The position numbers and the translations under genes are program-made. 64,000 bases of DNA from Venturia oleaginea (Eukaryota; Ascomycota; Dothideomycetes; Venturiales; Venturiaceae), in assembly GCA_013176395.1 (NCBI GenBank), contig JABMLP010000007.1, positions 496,001-560,000 of the forward strand, written 5' to 3'. The notes under the pieces were generated by a model that had not been told where the DNA came from, made no database searches, and was given only the letters and a program-made list of their open reading frames with translations. Shown in pieces: positions 30,586 through 41,959 of the stretch (position 1 is its first letter; each line of letters opens with the position of its first letter).

Positions 30586-32454
30586 ACGTAATTCACTAGC
30601 GAGCGGGCCACACCACCGAGCGGGCTACCGAATCGATCATTTCATCTTTGCAAGCCTCTACACCACCACCTCATGCCTTCTAAAGCCCAGCAAGAAGGCC
30701 GATTACTTCTTGCTCTTCAAGCCTATCAAAAAGGCCAAATCACAACTATTTGCTAAGCTGCATTAGCTTATAATGTACCATACAGTACCCTCAAATATCG
30801 CCTCTCTGGACGCGTTGCACGCGTCGAAACGCGCGCAAACAGCCACAAACTTACTCCCACAGAGGAAGAAGTCTTAACTCAATGGATTATCTCAATGGAT
30901 AATCGAAGCTATCCTGCTCGAGTCTGTGCAGTACAGAATGCGGCGAAATTACTGCTTCAACAACGCGTCGGTCCCTCAGCCTCAATCGGTATCAACTGGT
31001 CTGCCAGGTTCATCAAGCGACAGCCTACCCTGCAATCGAGATTCAATCGCAAGTACGATTATCAGCGTGCTCAATGCGAAGATCCAGAGCTTATCGGAGC
31101 CTGGTTTCGGCTTGTGAGTAATACAATTCAGAAATACGGCATTCAAGAGGAGGATATCTATAACTTCGATGAGACTGGCTTTGCAATGGGTATTGCAAGC
31201 ACCTCACGCGTCGTTACTACCTCAGATCGACGGGGCAAGCCACCTCAATTACAGCCAGGCGATCGGGAGTGGGTTACAGCAATTGAAGCGATCAATGCGC
31301 GTGGCTGGTATCTCCCTCCGATGGTTATCTTCAAGGGCAAGGTGCATCTCTCAACTTGGTTCGAAACTACACAACTACCACCTAATTGGGTGATTGCTTT
31401 GAGCGATAACGGCTGGACGAGCGATGAGCTAGGTCTTAAGTGGCTCACTGAGATCTTTGAGCCTAATACAGCCTCGAAATCAATCGGCAAACACCGGCTT
31501 CTTATCCTTGATGGCCACGTTAGCCATGCGACGCCAGAGTTTGATCAGTACTGCTCCGATCGATCGATCATAACTCTCTGTATGCCACCTCATTCCTCCC
31601 ACCTATTACAGCCTCTCGATGTAGGCTGCTTTTCACCACTTAAACGCGCATACGGCACTCAGATCTCTGAATTCATTCGCCTTGGTATTCATCACGTGGA
31701 CAAGGCTGAATTCCTCCCAGCCTTCATGCAGGCACGGATTGAAGCTCTCTCGATCAGGAATATTCAAAGCGGCTTTGCTGCAGCAGGTCTTGTACCTCCG
31801 GATCCGGATCAGGTGCTTTTGAAGTTGCAGATTCGGCCGTGTACACCACCTAAAGCACCTGTACAACAGACATCGTGGCAGCCGGAGACACCCCACAACG
31901 TAGCTCAATTGGAGCAGCAAGTCAAGGTAATCAAAGACTATTTGCAGCGTCGCTCAAAGAGCCCTCCAAGCCCTACAGACGCTGCAATTAATAAATTGGT
32001 TAAAGGCTGTCAAACAGCTATGCACAGCGCAGTACTGTTGGCAGATGAGAATGAGAAATTGAGAGCAGCGAATGAGAGGCAAAAGAGGAAGAGAGCAGTC
32101 AAAAAAAGCAGATCTCAAAGAAAATAACACTTACAGTTGCAGAGGCACAAGGCCTGATGGAGAATACTGTACAGCAGCCTATACAGGCAGGTGTTGCTCC
32201 TATACAGCAAACAGTTGTTGCAACAGCCTCGTCATCAAGTAGTGCAAGTCAAGGGAATTGCTTTGGTTTACCTAGTTGTTTTGTATGTAAGGGCTTTGAC
32301 CATGCTGCGAGCGATTGCCCTTAATATCGATAATCTTCTGTGTAATAGATAGTCTTGATTAATTAAGGCGTTGTGGTGGTGTAAGCTTGCAAAGATGAGA
32401 TGATCGATTCGGTGGCCCGCTCGGTGGTGTGGCCCGCTCGCTAGTGAATTACGT
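30586..32454 (+). mobile_element. pogo/Fot1-like DNA transposon copy G (third subfamily)
   Basis: Ends ACGTAATTCACTAGCGAGC and complement. TA at 30584-30585 and 32455-32456. Length 1,869 bp. The terminal motif GCGAGCGGGCCAC / CCGAGCGGGCCAC is doubled at both ends. It lies edge-to-edge with the 29943-30583 fragment. Confidence 0.9.
30673..32323 (+). pseudogene. DDE transposase, copy G (one stop and one frameshift)
   Basis: Start ATG 30673. An in-frame TAA at codon 32, inside the helix-turn-helix, interrupts it, after which the same frame runs open to 32127. That part contains the CENP-B-like domain (Asn-Trp-Ser-Ala-Arg-Phe), Asn-Phe-Asp-Glu-Thr-Gly, Leu-Asp-Gly-His and Leu-Gln-Pro-Leu-Asp (DD35D), and a Lys/Arg-rich tail. 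Near 32101-32127 an A-rich run appears frameshifted. The other frame continues through a Gln/Ala/Ser linker to a CCHC knuckle (Cys-Phe-Val-Cys...His...Cys) and stops about 32323. Only these two lesions separate it from an intact frame, so loss of function looks recent. Confidence 0.8.
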
Positions 32455-32456
32455 TA

Positions 32457-33839
32457 TTATAGACTCGAGCCTATGGCGAGCAAAGTATCATTGGAGGCTA
32501 TTAACTCTAAAGCCCTAGGATTGAATATAGGATATATACCCTTCACCCAACCTTATAAAGCGGTAACCGTACGTAGAAAAGTTGTCACGGGGCGGGTTCG
32601 GGTATCAGGAGAAAGGAGCAGCAGCAGGAACAGGTATCATTCAACAGGCTATATACGAACTGGCAGGCAAACCAACAGGCAGGTTTATAGACAGGACGTA
32701 GCTCAAAGAGCTACGAATTGGTTGAAGCCACGTAGGCTTTAAAACCTTTCCTCGGCAGAACTCCGGTTCTGCCTTGATCACGTGCCGTGGGGCCACTCCA
32801 ACGGCGGGAAGGACTCGTCCGCGGTCGTACCGTGACAAAAGTCATATGTACAGCCTTAAGAGCTAGGGTAGAACGGGAAGAAAACGTATAATTAGGGGGT
32901 ATATTGGTGTAAATGTTTATTTGTATCCTGGTTTGAGGAAATACTTGTACGATAACCAGCTAATATTGGACGTAGGATATACAGATAAATATGTTTTAGA
33001 TGGAGGTGGTGGCTGGGAAAGTATAGATTTATTAATCGTAAAGACCCAGGATTGATGTGCGTATCGCTAATAACTTTAAGTAGTCCTTGTTAAAGATAAT
33101 TATTACTAGCGCCATCTCTTCGATATCCAAACACGCAGAAGTATCCGAAGGAGACTAGAGTACAGTCGGTCCTGCTTACTTGATCGGAAAAAGGATCACG
33201 AACCTAAAGCCCGGGTAAAATTACGTTTTAGCACTTGTAGTGAATTTCGAGGAGAATATTATCTACCTTAACGCACGAATCTACAATTTTGTTTTGTTTT
33301 TGACGACCCTTTCTTGAGCATGGTCCAAGGATAATAGAGTCCGGAATTCATAAGTTGACTAGGAGTATGAAGACTGAAAGTTTCGGATCGAATCAGTACT
33401 TAGTATAGGCGACGTAAGACAACTAACGCAGCAGGAGTGAATTCACCGCTGGTAACGTAGCACCAGTGACACGTCGTACCTTTCTCAGCATAAGAAAGAA
33501 GAGGCTAAGACGTCATTGCGGAAGAGAGTGTAGGAAATTAGGATCGAGAAGTCGAGATGGAGTGGTCTTTCGTGGACTGTGAACTTGCGAGGTATCTTGA
33601 ATCTTAGTTGGCTCATTTGAGCAGCTGCTAGAAAAAGCAGTTCCAAGCTCGACGTCCGATCCTGTTAGTACCGCAGCTCGGGTCAGCATCTTACTGTTGC
33701 AGCGGTGAAACCAATCATACTTGGCCAAAGGCGGTCACCTTAATCGTTAAGGGCCGATCCAAGTTCTTCATTAACAGTCCCGCGCTTCGGCTGTCTCTCA
33801 TTTTTCCCCCACGGGCTTAGCAGAAACCAGAAGTTCAGA
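32457..33839. other. Decayed repeats, no supported gene
   Basis: AT-rich and TpA-rich over much of 32860-33340. A GATCACGTGCCGTGG...GTGAC stretch at about 32777-32836 resembles the terminal repeat at 30521-30583. No long frame. A promoter for the membrane-protein gene may lie in 33700-33839. Confidence 0.35.
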
Positions 33840-34772
33840 ATGAGTAACAACTTTGACAACTACTTCTTCACCTCGAATGCCTCAAGCTTCACCTGTCCTG
33901 GTTTTCCCTGGCAGTGCGAGCCGACCACCTGTGCATGTGCACGAGACTTGACTACTGGAATTCGGTACAGCTGCGACTTTGCCAAACCGGTATGCGCAAA
34001 GCCGCCTTGCTTTGCTGATAGATGTTGGACCGGTTCGACACCTTGCAAGACCGACGGTTCGACTCTCGACTGTGGCGATGGTTCAAACTCTTGGTGCTGC
34101 CAGAATAAAGAGTTCGTGCTGCACTTATCCCTCGACGCGCAAATGCGATACTGACGGTATTTCTTCAGAGAAGTATGCACGCAGAACCTGGGACAGATCA
34201 ACATGTGCTGGTCCTCGGCCCATGATATCCTTACGAATATCAGCATCAAATCCTTGAACTCGTTGTACAGCTCCCTCTCCTCCGCAAGACCATCAGCCAG
34301 CTCGTATACATTCGATCCTCTTGCGTTGATTGCAGCTACGGCGACGACCTCAGCCTCATCGCGCTTCGCGTCTCAATTTGTATTGTCCAGAGCTACTTCT
34401 ACAGCCTCGTCCACATTTTCTGGATTCAAGTCCTCGTCTGCAACTGCTCTTGCTGCATCTCCTGAATCCTCTTCGCTATCTGGCAGCGCAATCGCGGGCA
34501 TAGTAATAGGAGGCCTTGTTGCTTTCGCTGTTCTGGCTGGCGGCTTCTACATGTCCATCAGACGGAAGCGACAAAAGATTGCAGTAACTCGGAAAGGCGC
34601 ATACGAAGCTGATGCGAAAGAACGGCAGGAGTTAGCTGGAGAACAAAGGTCAGAATTGCCGGTGTCGAAACCGCTAGCATGGGAATTACAGGGGAGCTGT
34701 TCAGACTGCCCGAAGGTCCTTGATACAGAGCCGCGAGAATTGCCCGCCGACTCTCATGGAAGAGATCAGTGA
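33840..34772 (+). CDS. Cysteine-rich single-pass membrane protein
   Basis: Exons 33840-34111 and 34169-34772 joined over a 57-bp intron (weak GTTCGT donor, CTGAC branch, CTTCAG acceptor) restore one 291-aa protein. Residues 1-120 are Cys-rich (about 15 Cys, with Trp-Cys-Cys-Gln-Asn and a later Met-Cys-Trp-Ser-Ser). Residues ~140-210 are Ser/Thr/Ala-rich. Then comes one membrane span of small residues (Ile-Ala-Gly-Ile-Val-Ile-Gly-Gly-Leu...) followed by Arg-Arg-Lys-Arg and a ~70-aa cytosolic tail. The plan resembles fungal cell-wall stress sensors or Mid2-like proteins. No signal peptide is visible at this start, so an upstream exon may be missing. The role is inference. Confidence 0.7.
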
Positions 34773-35434
34773 GGGATATTAAAGTGTAATGAAGGTTGTG
34801 AACCTCCTCTTCGACGCCGTAGCCGTGTCTTATAACCACGACGCCGCCCTGGTGGTGGTGTTGGAGTCGAAAGCGGGTGTATGCGATGGAAGTACCGTAC
34901 TGGATATCACTGGACGCACTGGGTCAGTCTGAACAACAGATCCATCCTCAGAGGCGCATGGACTATCGTGCCGCGTTTTGAATCGTGAAGGTCATGGTGA
35001 TGGGGGTGGTTCGCTTTGATTATTTTCAGTTTTTCACCTTTGGTAGTGAGGTGTCGCTCTACGTAGCGTACCCGCGCTGCTCTCAGGCCGCATGCGTAAA
35101 TTTGAGAAGGGGGCAACCTCGGTCGATAGCTACAACGGATGACGGATTCAAGAAGAGTATCTGAGAGATTGACGATTCAATACATATACGGACTTAAGCT
35201 GTTTCCTATCCTCTCCTCGAAGACGGTAAAGGTAATTGTTGTAGGTAGCTGAAATGGGTAAATGGGTATCCATTTCACTCGGTATAATATGCATCAGGCT
35301 CTAATAGAGATATTGTTACAAAAATCTAACCATCAAACTCCAATGCGCAATGCATCCTTCCAACGCTGATTTTCCCATGGTATCCAACATAGTCAATACA
35401 AGTTGTACAACTCGTACCCAAACACCATTGCCAA
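34773..35434. other. Intergenic, nothing recognised
   Basis: Region between convergent genes. No frame with family signal. It probably holds the two 3' UTRs. Confidence 0.4.
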
Positions 35435-35859
35435 TCAAATCGTCTTCATTTTCGGTTGTCCAGCAAGTCGTGTCTTCTCGAATGCTGGTTTCTCAAAAAG
35501 TAAAGTATCGTCGATGTCTGGGTTGAACAAGTTGATGAAGCTTTCGGATTGAGAGTAATCGAAGTCTCCAGCAGGGAGAAATAAGAGGTCGACTTCATCC
35601 AGCAGACGGCTCTTTGGTGATTTGAGAGTCTGATAGTTCGAGCTTCGGCCGAGGCTGAGGCGGGATGATGTGGTTGGTTCGTCTTGGAGATAACGTGATA
35701 TAGAGGTTTCTGTGGACAATTAATATCCCAACTCGATTAGAAAAAGATACAAGGATGCATACGTGATGGAAGTTGAGAAAGATTTTGTGAGAATGTTGTG
35801 TTTGTATTTGAGTTCTCTGGGCGGACAGGTACAGGGCCGGTCTGGCGGATTGAAGACAT
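35435..35859 (-). CDS. Hypothetical 123-aa protein
   Basis: Exons 35859-35763 and 35709-35435 with a 53-bp intron (GTATGC donor, TTCTAAT branch, CCACAG acceptor); the frame is kept across it. The protein is polar and Ser/Asn/Gln-rich at the N-terminus and has a hydrophobic-acidic central block, Leu-Leu-Asp-Glu-Val-Asp-Leu-Leu-Phe-Leu-Pro. No signal peptide or membrane span. I do not recognise the family. The clean intron supports a real gene. Confidence 0.55.
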
Positions 35860-36565
35860 GATTTTTGAGAGTTGAAGTGTGACTTCGAAATGAGGGCCGA
35901 AGTTAGATTGAGACGAGAGCAGAAGACAGCAGATGGTGAATGGGGAGGGAGAAGGGCTCGAAGCGCGAGCACCTAGCTGTCTTATAAACAGCAGAAGAGC
36001 CCATGATCGAAGAGCGCGACGAGCGAGAAGACCTGCTGACGGCAACATAGAAAGGCCGCGTAGTACGCTATGAGCGCAGCTGACTCCTTCGTCTCGCTCT
36101 TCGCATCCAATGATAAGGCTGGGGATGGGTTATATGAGCAGTGATTCGCTAGAACTTCGCTCTTCGATTTCGTCGCCTCGAAGCGCGTGCCCAATCGTTT
36201 CTTGCTTGCTGCACTGCCTACCTGTAAATGCGACACGATTGCATGTCCAAGAGAAGACAGGCCAAATGAGCATTTACCGGTCAAACAGAAGTTTGAACTC
36301 GTGAAGGAAAGGCACACAGTGAAGTAATAGATTTGTCAAAGAAGCTGTTGGCCTTTGAGACCAAGCGTTTCAGCGTCAAGACGCACAAGGAGAAAGTAAG
36401 GCGCCAAAAGACAGCTTACAGCCAGGGAGAATTATCCTAAAGAGCAGTGCAAATGCTAAGGTGAGACGCTAATTTTGCCCGTGCAGCAGCAAGTCCAAGC
36501 TCTTGGCAGCAAACCTTCCCGGCCTCAAGTCGTGCCGCTCTTCTCATCAACCAAACTCATCAACT
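35860..36565. promoter_or_regulatory. Divergent intergenic region
   Basis: Lies between the minus-strand hypothetical and the plus-strand zinc-cluster HET gene, so it should hold both promoters. A CT-rich leader and CAAACTCATCAACT directly precede the ATG at 36566. No gene seen. Confidence 0.45.
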
Positions 36566-39500
36566 ATGACGACGACGCGTGATGGCAGCCATGATACCGA
36601 GGAAACTGTTGTATCGGGCGACATTCAGCTGCCCACCCATACCCTGAACCATAATCGAGCTATCGACGCACCGCAAACAAAGTGCTTCTATTGCATCCAG
36701 GACAGGCAGAAGGTAAGACCAACTGAGCGAGGCAGTGTTCTTGGCAGGTCTGGAGGCAGGAAGTCCAGATCAAAGTATTTCTAGTAATCCGCAAAAGGGA
36801 GGTGGCGAAGATTTGAGAATTGAAGGCTTGATCACGGGTTTCTGATATTGCTGTAAACAGCGTCTCAAACCAGTCTTTGCTCTCCATACCAAAGAGAATC
36901 AATAACTAAATTTTACTAGTGTGAATGGGACCGAGGTCAAAAATGTAGTCGTTGCGTACGGCTGAACTACCCGTGTGCCGTCGACAACGTCCCGACAGCT
37001 GCTGAAAACCCTCGCCGGACTCTTCGTTTCGAGAAATGCTCTTCTTGTCGGTCATCGAGACAGAAGGTAAGCACATTCCAATGGGTATATCACTCTCGAA
37101 GTAGTCGACGACTTGTTTGCCTCCCGACCACAACGGCCCAGATCAGGAAGACTCACATTCTCACAAATCGCATCTATAGTGCCTTCCAGTTGACCGGATA
37201 TGGCCTGCACGATGTGATCGATGCGTATCAAGAGGCTTAGAGTGCTCCGAGCCTCATACGAAGAACGCAGAGAAGCATGCAGAACCTCGGAAACGAACTG
37301 CGACCGGTTTCGCATCACCTCAGCATCCGCCTTCGCCATTGAGTGGGCATCAAGAGCCTCTGCAGAAGCGGCAAAGAGTTCAACTACCACCGCTTCGACG
37401 AGACACCTCTCAGCTGGAGTTTGGTTACGTGCCTCTAGACAAAGGCGAATTTCGCCTGCTTGAATTGAAAAGTGGGTCTGGAAGTGATGCTCTCGTTTGC
37501 GAGTTGCGAAAATGGGACGGTATCGCAAAGTACGAAGCTGTCTCATATCTGCGATCGACCAAACCAGGTCTTGACCTTACGCTTGGCAGAAAGCGACTTT
37601 CGAAGACGGTCATGCCCAACTTGCACGCAGCGCTAAGACATTTGCGATTGCCCGATCGCTCGCGCTTCCTCTGGGTCAACGCGATATGCATAGACCATGG
37701 AAACACTGACGAGAGAAGCCACCATGTACATCTTATGCATAGAATCTTCAACCAGGCCTCTCAAGTTTGTCTGTGGCTGGGAGATGTGAATGGATCAACC
37801 GACGGCGACACCCGAATGGCATTCAAGTTTGCAAATCAACTTCTCGATCCGAATTTTTTCAACCTGGTGGCCAACGACATGAGAGCTGCGCGGCAATGGA
37901 AAGCGCTTCTAGACTTGATAATGCACCCATTGTTTGAGCGGCGCTGGGTTGCTCAAGAGGTGGCAGTTGCAGGCCAAGCAACACTACATTATGGTCATGA
38001 CATGATGAACTGGTCCGAATTTGCAGACGTCGTCACTATGTTCGAGCACGCCGAAAAACGAAATCAAACCATCTCACGCCTCTTCAAAAAGTCGTCAGAA
38101 TTTAATCAACACCCAGATCTGATAGGAGATGTACAGGCACTTGGTGCCTCACGCTTCATAAATTTGACCAGTAACATATTCAAGCCGTCAAGGTATGTCT
38201 CAGAATCTGGCGATTCTGCAAAAAGTCTGCTCAGTCTGGAAGATCTTGTTTTTCAGCTGGCTTCCTTCAAAGGCGCAGACCCCCACGATGTCGTATATGC
38301 CTGCGTCCCACTTTCGCAAGAGTCCCACGGCATTGGATCTGCTTTATCTGAACAGCCTCGTGTAGTTCGAAAGGCTGCAGATAAATTCCTAGCATTGCTT
38401 CGTCGCAAAGTACGCTGGGAAGAAAAGCCCACCCCTCTAAGACCAGGCCAAGTACAAACCGTTGCGGAAGCCACCACGTCTTTGTTCTGCCGTGAAAGCT
38501 CGGATTACGATGCCAAAAGAGAAATCGACACTTTTGTAAGCCAGGGACACCAAGGGCGATGCGACCAAGGGTGCGACGGCAAGCGAGATGCTAAGTGTGA
38601 AGGAAAATGCGATGCAAGATGCCATCGAAAGTGTGGTCAGACGTGCAGTAGAAAGAGTGATGGCAATAGTCAAGACATCGGGCCTAGCAATTCGAACACA
38701 AATGGTACGGATGACCGAGAATGCGATGGAAAGTGCCACCGGAAGTGTTATCGAATGCCGTATAACGCCAATTATGACTTGCCGGTACTTTCGACATACA
38801 AAGAGTTCATTGCCCACGTGCTCAGGACAGGGAAGTCTCTGGACATATTATGCCGACCATGGGCACCAATCACGCAGATTCTGAACGACTACATCGACGG
38901 TGGAGTGCCATCGTGGATATCGACGTTAGATCGAGCAGCATTTGGCAAGTCGCCTCCAAGTTTCACAAGCTATGTACGGATCAATGCAGATCCGCTTATT
39001 GGGCCTCCCGGTAAAGGTTCATATAAGGCTTCACTCGATCTGCCTGCTTGTTGGGCCTTTCCTGCTCTGTCTAATTCAAATCGACTTCTGCACGTTGACG
39101 GCTTCGTTCTTACGACAATCTCGGAAACCAGAACCGAAGCTCTAGGAGGCAATATACCTTTCAAATGGCTACAATTTGCAGGTTGGGAACGGCGTGACGA
39201 GGATCTGAACATGGAAAAGGACCCAGATCAAGATATGGACCATGCTGCGAACAGCTCCTCAAGGGACGATGAACTGCCTCCAGAATCCCTATGGCGCACG
39301 CTGGTAGCCGATCGAGGGCCCAATGGAGGCCCCGCACCTCCATTCTACAGACGCGCATGTCAACACGCATTCAAGCAGATTGGGGTTGCTTCAGCCATCA
39401 ACACGGAGCAGCTACTCGATAGCACCTCACTTCCCATGGTGAAAGAGTTCTTATGGCGCGTTCAGGAGGTCGTGTGGAATAGGCAGTTGGTCAAGACCAA

Positions 39501-39714
39501 GCGTGAGTACCTGGGACTGGCGCCCGATACGGCGGAGAAAAGCGACATGGTTTGCATTTTGTATGGTTGTAGTGTTCCTGTTGTTATACGGGAAGCTGAT
39601 AATGGCAATCATGAGCTTGTTGGGGAGTGTTATATTGATGGGATGATGGATGGGGCGGCTTTGGCTGTGCAGACATCACAGAGGATTCCTAAGCAGACTT
39701 TTCGGCTTCAGTGA
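36566..39714 (+). CDS. HET-domain protein with two N-terminal Zn(II)2Cys6 clusters
   Basis: Three exons: 36566-36712, 36920-37066 and 37180-39714, with phase-0 introns of 207 and 113 bp (GTAAGA...ACTAG; GTAAGC...CTATAG), total 942 aa. Zinc cluster 1 (residues ~40-68) is Cys-x2-Cys-x6-Cys-x7-Cys-x2-Cys-x6-Cys. Cluster 2 (~88-120) is Cys-x2-Cys-x6-Cys-x10-Cys-x2-Cys-x6-Cys. Each is split by an intron just before its third Cys. The HET domain follows (~190-330): Tyr-Glu-Ala-Val-Ser-Tyr, then Leu-Trp-Val-Asn-Ala-Ile-Cys-Ile-Asp and Val-Cys-Leu-Trp-Leu-Gly. A Cys/Lys-rich insert (~555-625) repeats a Gly-Lys-Cys-Asp-x2-Cys-x2-Lys-Cys-like unit. HET domains drive allorecognition cell death; Zn2Cys6 clusters normally bind DNA. 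The fused role is inference. Confidence 0.85.
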
Positions 39715-40831
39715 GGCTGCTGTGCAGTAGTTTGTTCATTAGATCATTCTGGGCAGTTCAATTCATCGTTTAAGCCCAGGATTGGTAATATCGGTCTTTG
39801 GCTGAGGTTTCTAGGTCAAGTTTTCTACGAAGCTGACAGAGTTGCCGGGTTTGTCCGGAATTCCTTGTAAAGCCGATACCCTTGGTCACAGCAGTAATCA
39901 GTAAACCATGCCCAACACTTCTAGCCAGCCATCGGTAACCCAATCAGGTGTCCCGTACATGTAGAATCCTCTTCCTTAGAAGATGCATCACAATCGCCTG
40001 TGTCCGACAATCGAACCATCGCTTTTACCCGCACCGTCTCTGATATATTCATTTTATATCTACTATAAACACCACCTCACACCGCCCACCCTCCTTCCAC
40101 TCCACGCCAAAACATAACCATGTTTATATCTACGCCTTACACATACCATTTCCTTTCTTCCTACATCGTGCTTCAGGAGTATATATACAGCTCAGCACTC
40201 CCATCACTAGGAGATGGAAAGGAAACCCCATTTCCCTCTATACGTACCTTACATACCCTCTTCTCCCTACACCGGTTACAGAAATATTTATTGTGGCAAG
40301 GGGAAGCGCGATGGTTAGATGTGATGTATGCGCGATGATGTAGCGAATTCTCTGGTTTGTGTTTTTGGTTTGAGTTTCGGCGTTGAGGGGGATGGTGTAT
40401 TTGGGGAAGAGAGTCTGAGGAACGGTAAAGGAGGGGTTGGATATGGTTGGTGTGGGATTGGGTATGCGTGGATTTGCTTGAGGGACTTGTAGAATGGATT
40501 GTTGGGGGAATGGGTTTGAGGAGGGGGGTTTGTTGGTATTTTTGGTACGTTTGATTATTTATCGGAGGAGTTTGGGGGATGAGGAGGGGGATCTGGCGAG
40601 GCGCATTGGATGAAGAGGATGTCGTTTGGTTGATTTGGTGCGGGATGTTGATTCTTTGTTTTTGGAGATTATGGAAAGGGTAGGGAGGAATTAGTGTTGA
40701 GTAAGTGAGTTTTGATGTTGAGTTGGCGAGGTTGCTGGGATTTATCCCATATTGAGCTTGACTTTGAGACCGATGTAAGACTTTAAGGGCTTGAATATAT
40801 ACATTGGTCTGCTCTACCGCCGCCCAGATCT
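39715..40831. other. Intergenic, no supported gene
   Basis: The minus strand has a 220-codon frame (40173-40835) that is Pro/Ser/Gln/His-rich, without domain or splice support. It arises from G-rich low-complexity sequence. The rest shows nothing recognisable. Confidence 0.4.
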
Positions 40832-41959
40832 TCAAAGCTCTCCGTGGTTTCCAGTGATATATGTCTTTTTCCCTTTCACAACCTCAAATTCGCCTGTTTC
40901 CTTCTCATTCTCGTCCGTCGTTTTGATCTGCAGGTCCAATGGTAATACCATGGGCCGCTTGAAATTTACTTCCAAGAACCACAGTTTCTTCGTCTGCCAG
41001 AAGAGACTCCCTTCGACTTTTCTTTGATTCTCGACAACGAGCGCCGCAACATGATTTCCATGCGCAATCTTGCCGGGAAACCCAAATAATTTCGCTGCCA
41101 GCGAAGACATATGAATCGGATTCACGTCTTTACAGACTTTCGCCCAAGTCGAGGGTGCCGTTATTGGAAGTCTGAGTTGATCAACACTTTTCATCTCAAC
41201 GACTTTCTTCGAGGATTCTTCCGTGGGATTTTCAGCTTCTTCTCTCCACAGGGGCTTTGTAGATTTCGGCAAGTTGACCAATATTCCAATGACCTGCCTA
41301 AACACAACTTTTCTCTCTGCCTTTCCAAATTGAACCATCATTGCCTCAACTTCTACCATGATGTCAAATTCCATTCCTCTCTTTACTCTCCGTCCTGGTG
41401 ACTCATCATCGCCAAGGAAAGCAGTAACACTAGCGTCCTTCAGAGAAATGACAGACCGACAAGCCATCGGGTCTAGGAACTCAAAGCGGTTTCTTGTGTT
41501 CACGGCACCGAAGGGAAAAATTGGACAGTGCCGGTTTGAAAGCATGATCAAGAGGAGAGGTGTCGTTACTGCTGGCAGAAGAAGTGGCGAGTTTCCATCT
41601 TTCCTGTCTTCGAGATTCTGGTCTTGTTTTTGATCAACTGCGATGGCGAAGTTCTCGAGGTCTGTCTTGGTGATGTAGAGGGGTGCTGACAACGAGAGTT
41701 TTGGAAGAGCAAAGTCCTTGCCATTCTGTGAGACTTTGCATGGTGTGTGAAAGTTGAATAGTTTGGTCGTGTATTTGTAGATTACCAGGATGACGAGGGT
41801 GGTTATGTCGAAGGCCGAGAGGCGTGTTGGTGTGAAGGATAGACGAGCATTTGTTAGGCTTGTTGCGCGGAAGAGGTTTGTCGTGTGATGTGAAGGTTTC
41901 AGTATGAGTTTAAGGAATAAGAATGATGCTACGAAGAGAAGAAGGAGTATTGATGTCAT
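40832..41959 (-). CDS. MaoC/hydratase-2-like protein, membrane-anchored
   Basis: A single exon of 375 aa from ATG at 41959. Residues 1-22 form a strong hydrophobic signal-anchor and a second hydrophobic stretch lies at ~50-63. The C-terminal half holds the hydratase-2 (MaoC, hot-dog fold) signature: Asp-Val-Asn-Pro-Ile-His-Met-Ser...Ala-Lys-Leu-Phe-Gly-Phe, then Ile-Ala-His-Gly-Asn-His (about residues 275-300). In the family, the Asp and His of Asp-x-Asn-Pro-x-His act in hydration of trans-2-enoyl thioesters. The N-terminal half probably forms a second, degenerate hot-dog. The enzyme may act on acyl-CoA or acyl thioesters at a membrane. The exact substrate cannot be read. Confidence 0.85.
   Translation of the reverse strand: MTSILLLLFVASFLFLKLILKPSHHTTNLFRATSLTNARLSFTPTRLSAFDITTLVILVIYKYTTKLFNFHTPCKVSQNGKDFALPKLSLSAPLYITKTDLENFAIAVDQKQDQNLEDRKDGNSPLLLPAVTTPLLLIMLSNRHCPIFPFGAVNTRNRFEFLDPMACRSVISLKDASVTAFLGDDESPGRRVKRGMEFDIMVEVEAMMVQFGKAERKVVFRQVIGILVNLPKSTKPLWREEAENPTEESSKKVVEMKSVDQLRLPITAPSTWAKVCKDVNPIHMSSLAAKLFGFPGKIAHGNHVAALVVENQRKVEGSLFWQTKKLWFLEVNFKRPMVLPLDLQIKTTDENEKETGEFEVVKGKKTYITGNHGEL

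Noticed and set aside
37052..37546. 164-codon minus-strand frame opposite the HET gene
   Set aside because: The plus strand has correct splice sites, zinc-cluster spacing and HET motifs; this is a shadow.
40173..40835. 220-codon minus-strand frame, Pro/Ser/Gln/His-rich
   Set aside because: Low complexity, no domain, no splice signals; it arises from a G-rich tract and overlaps the end of the MaoC-like gene.
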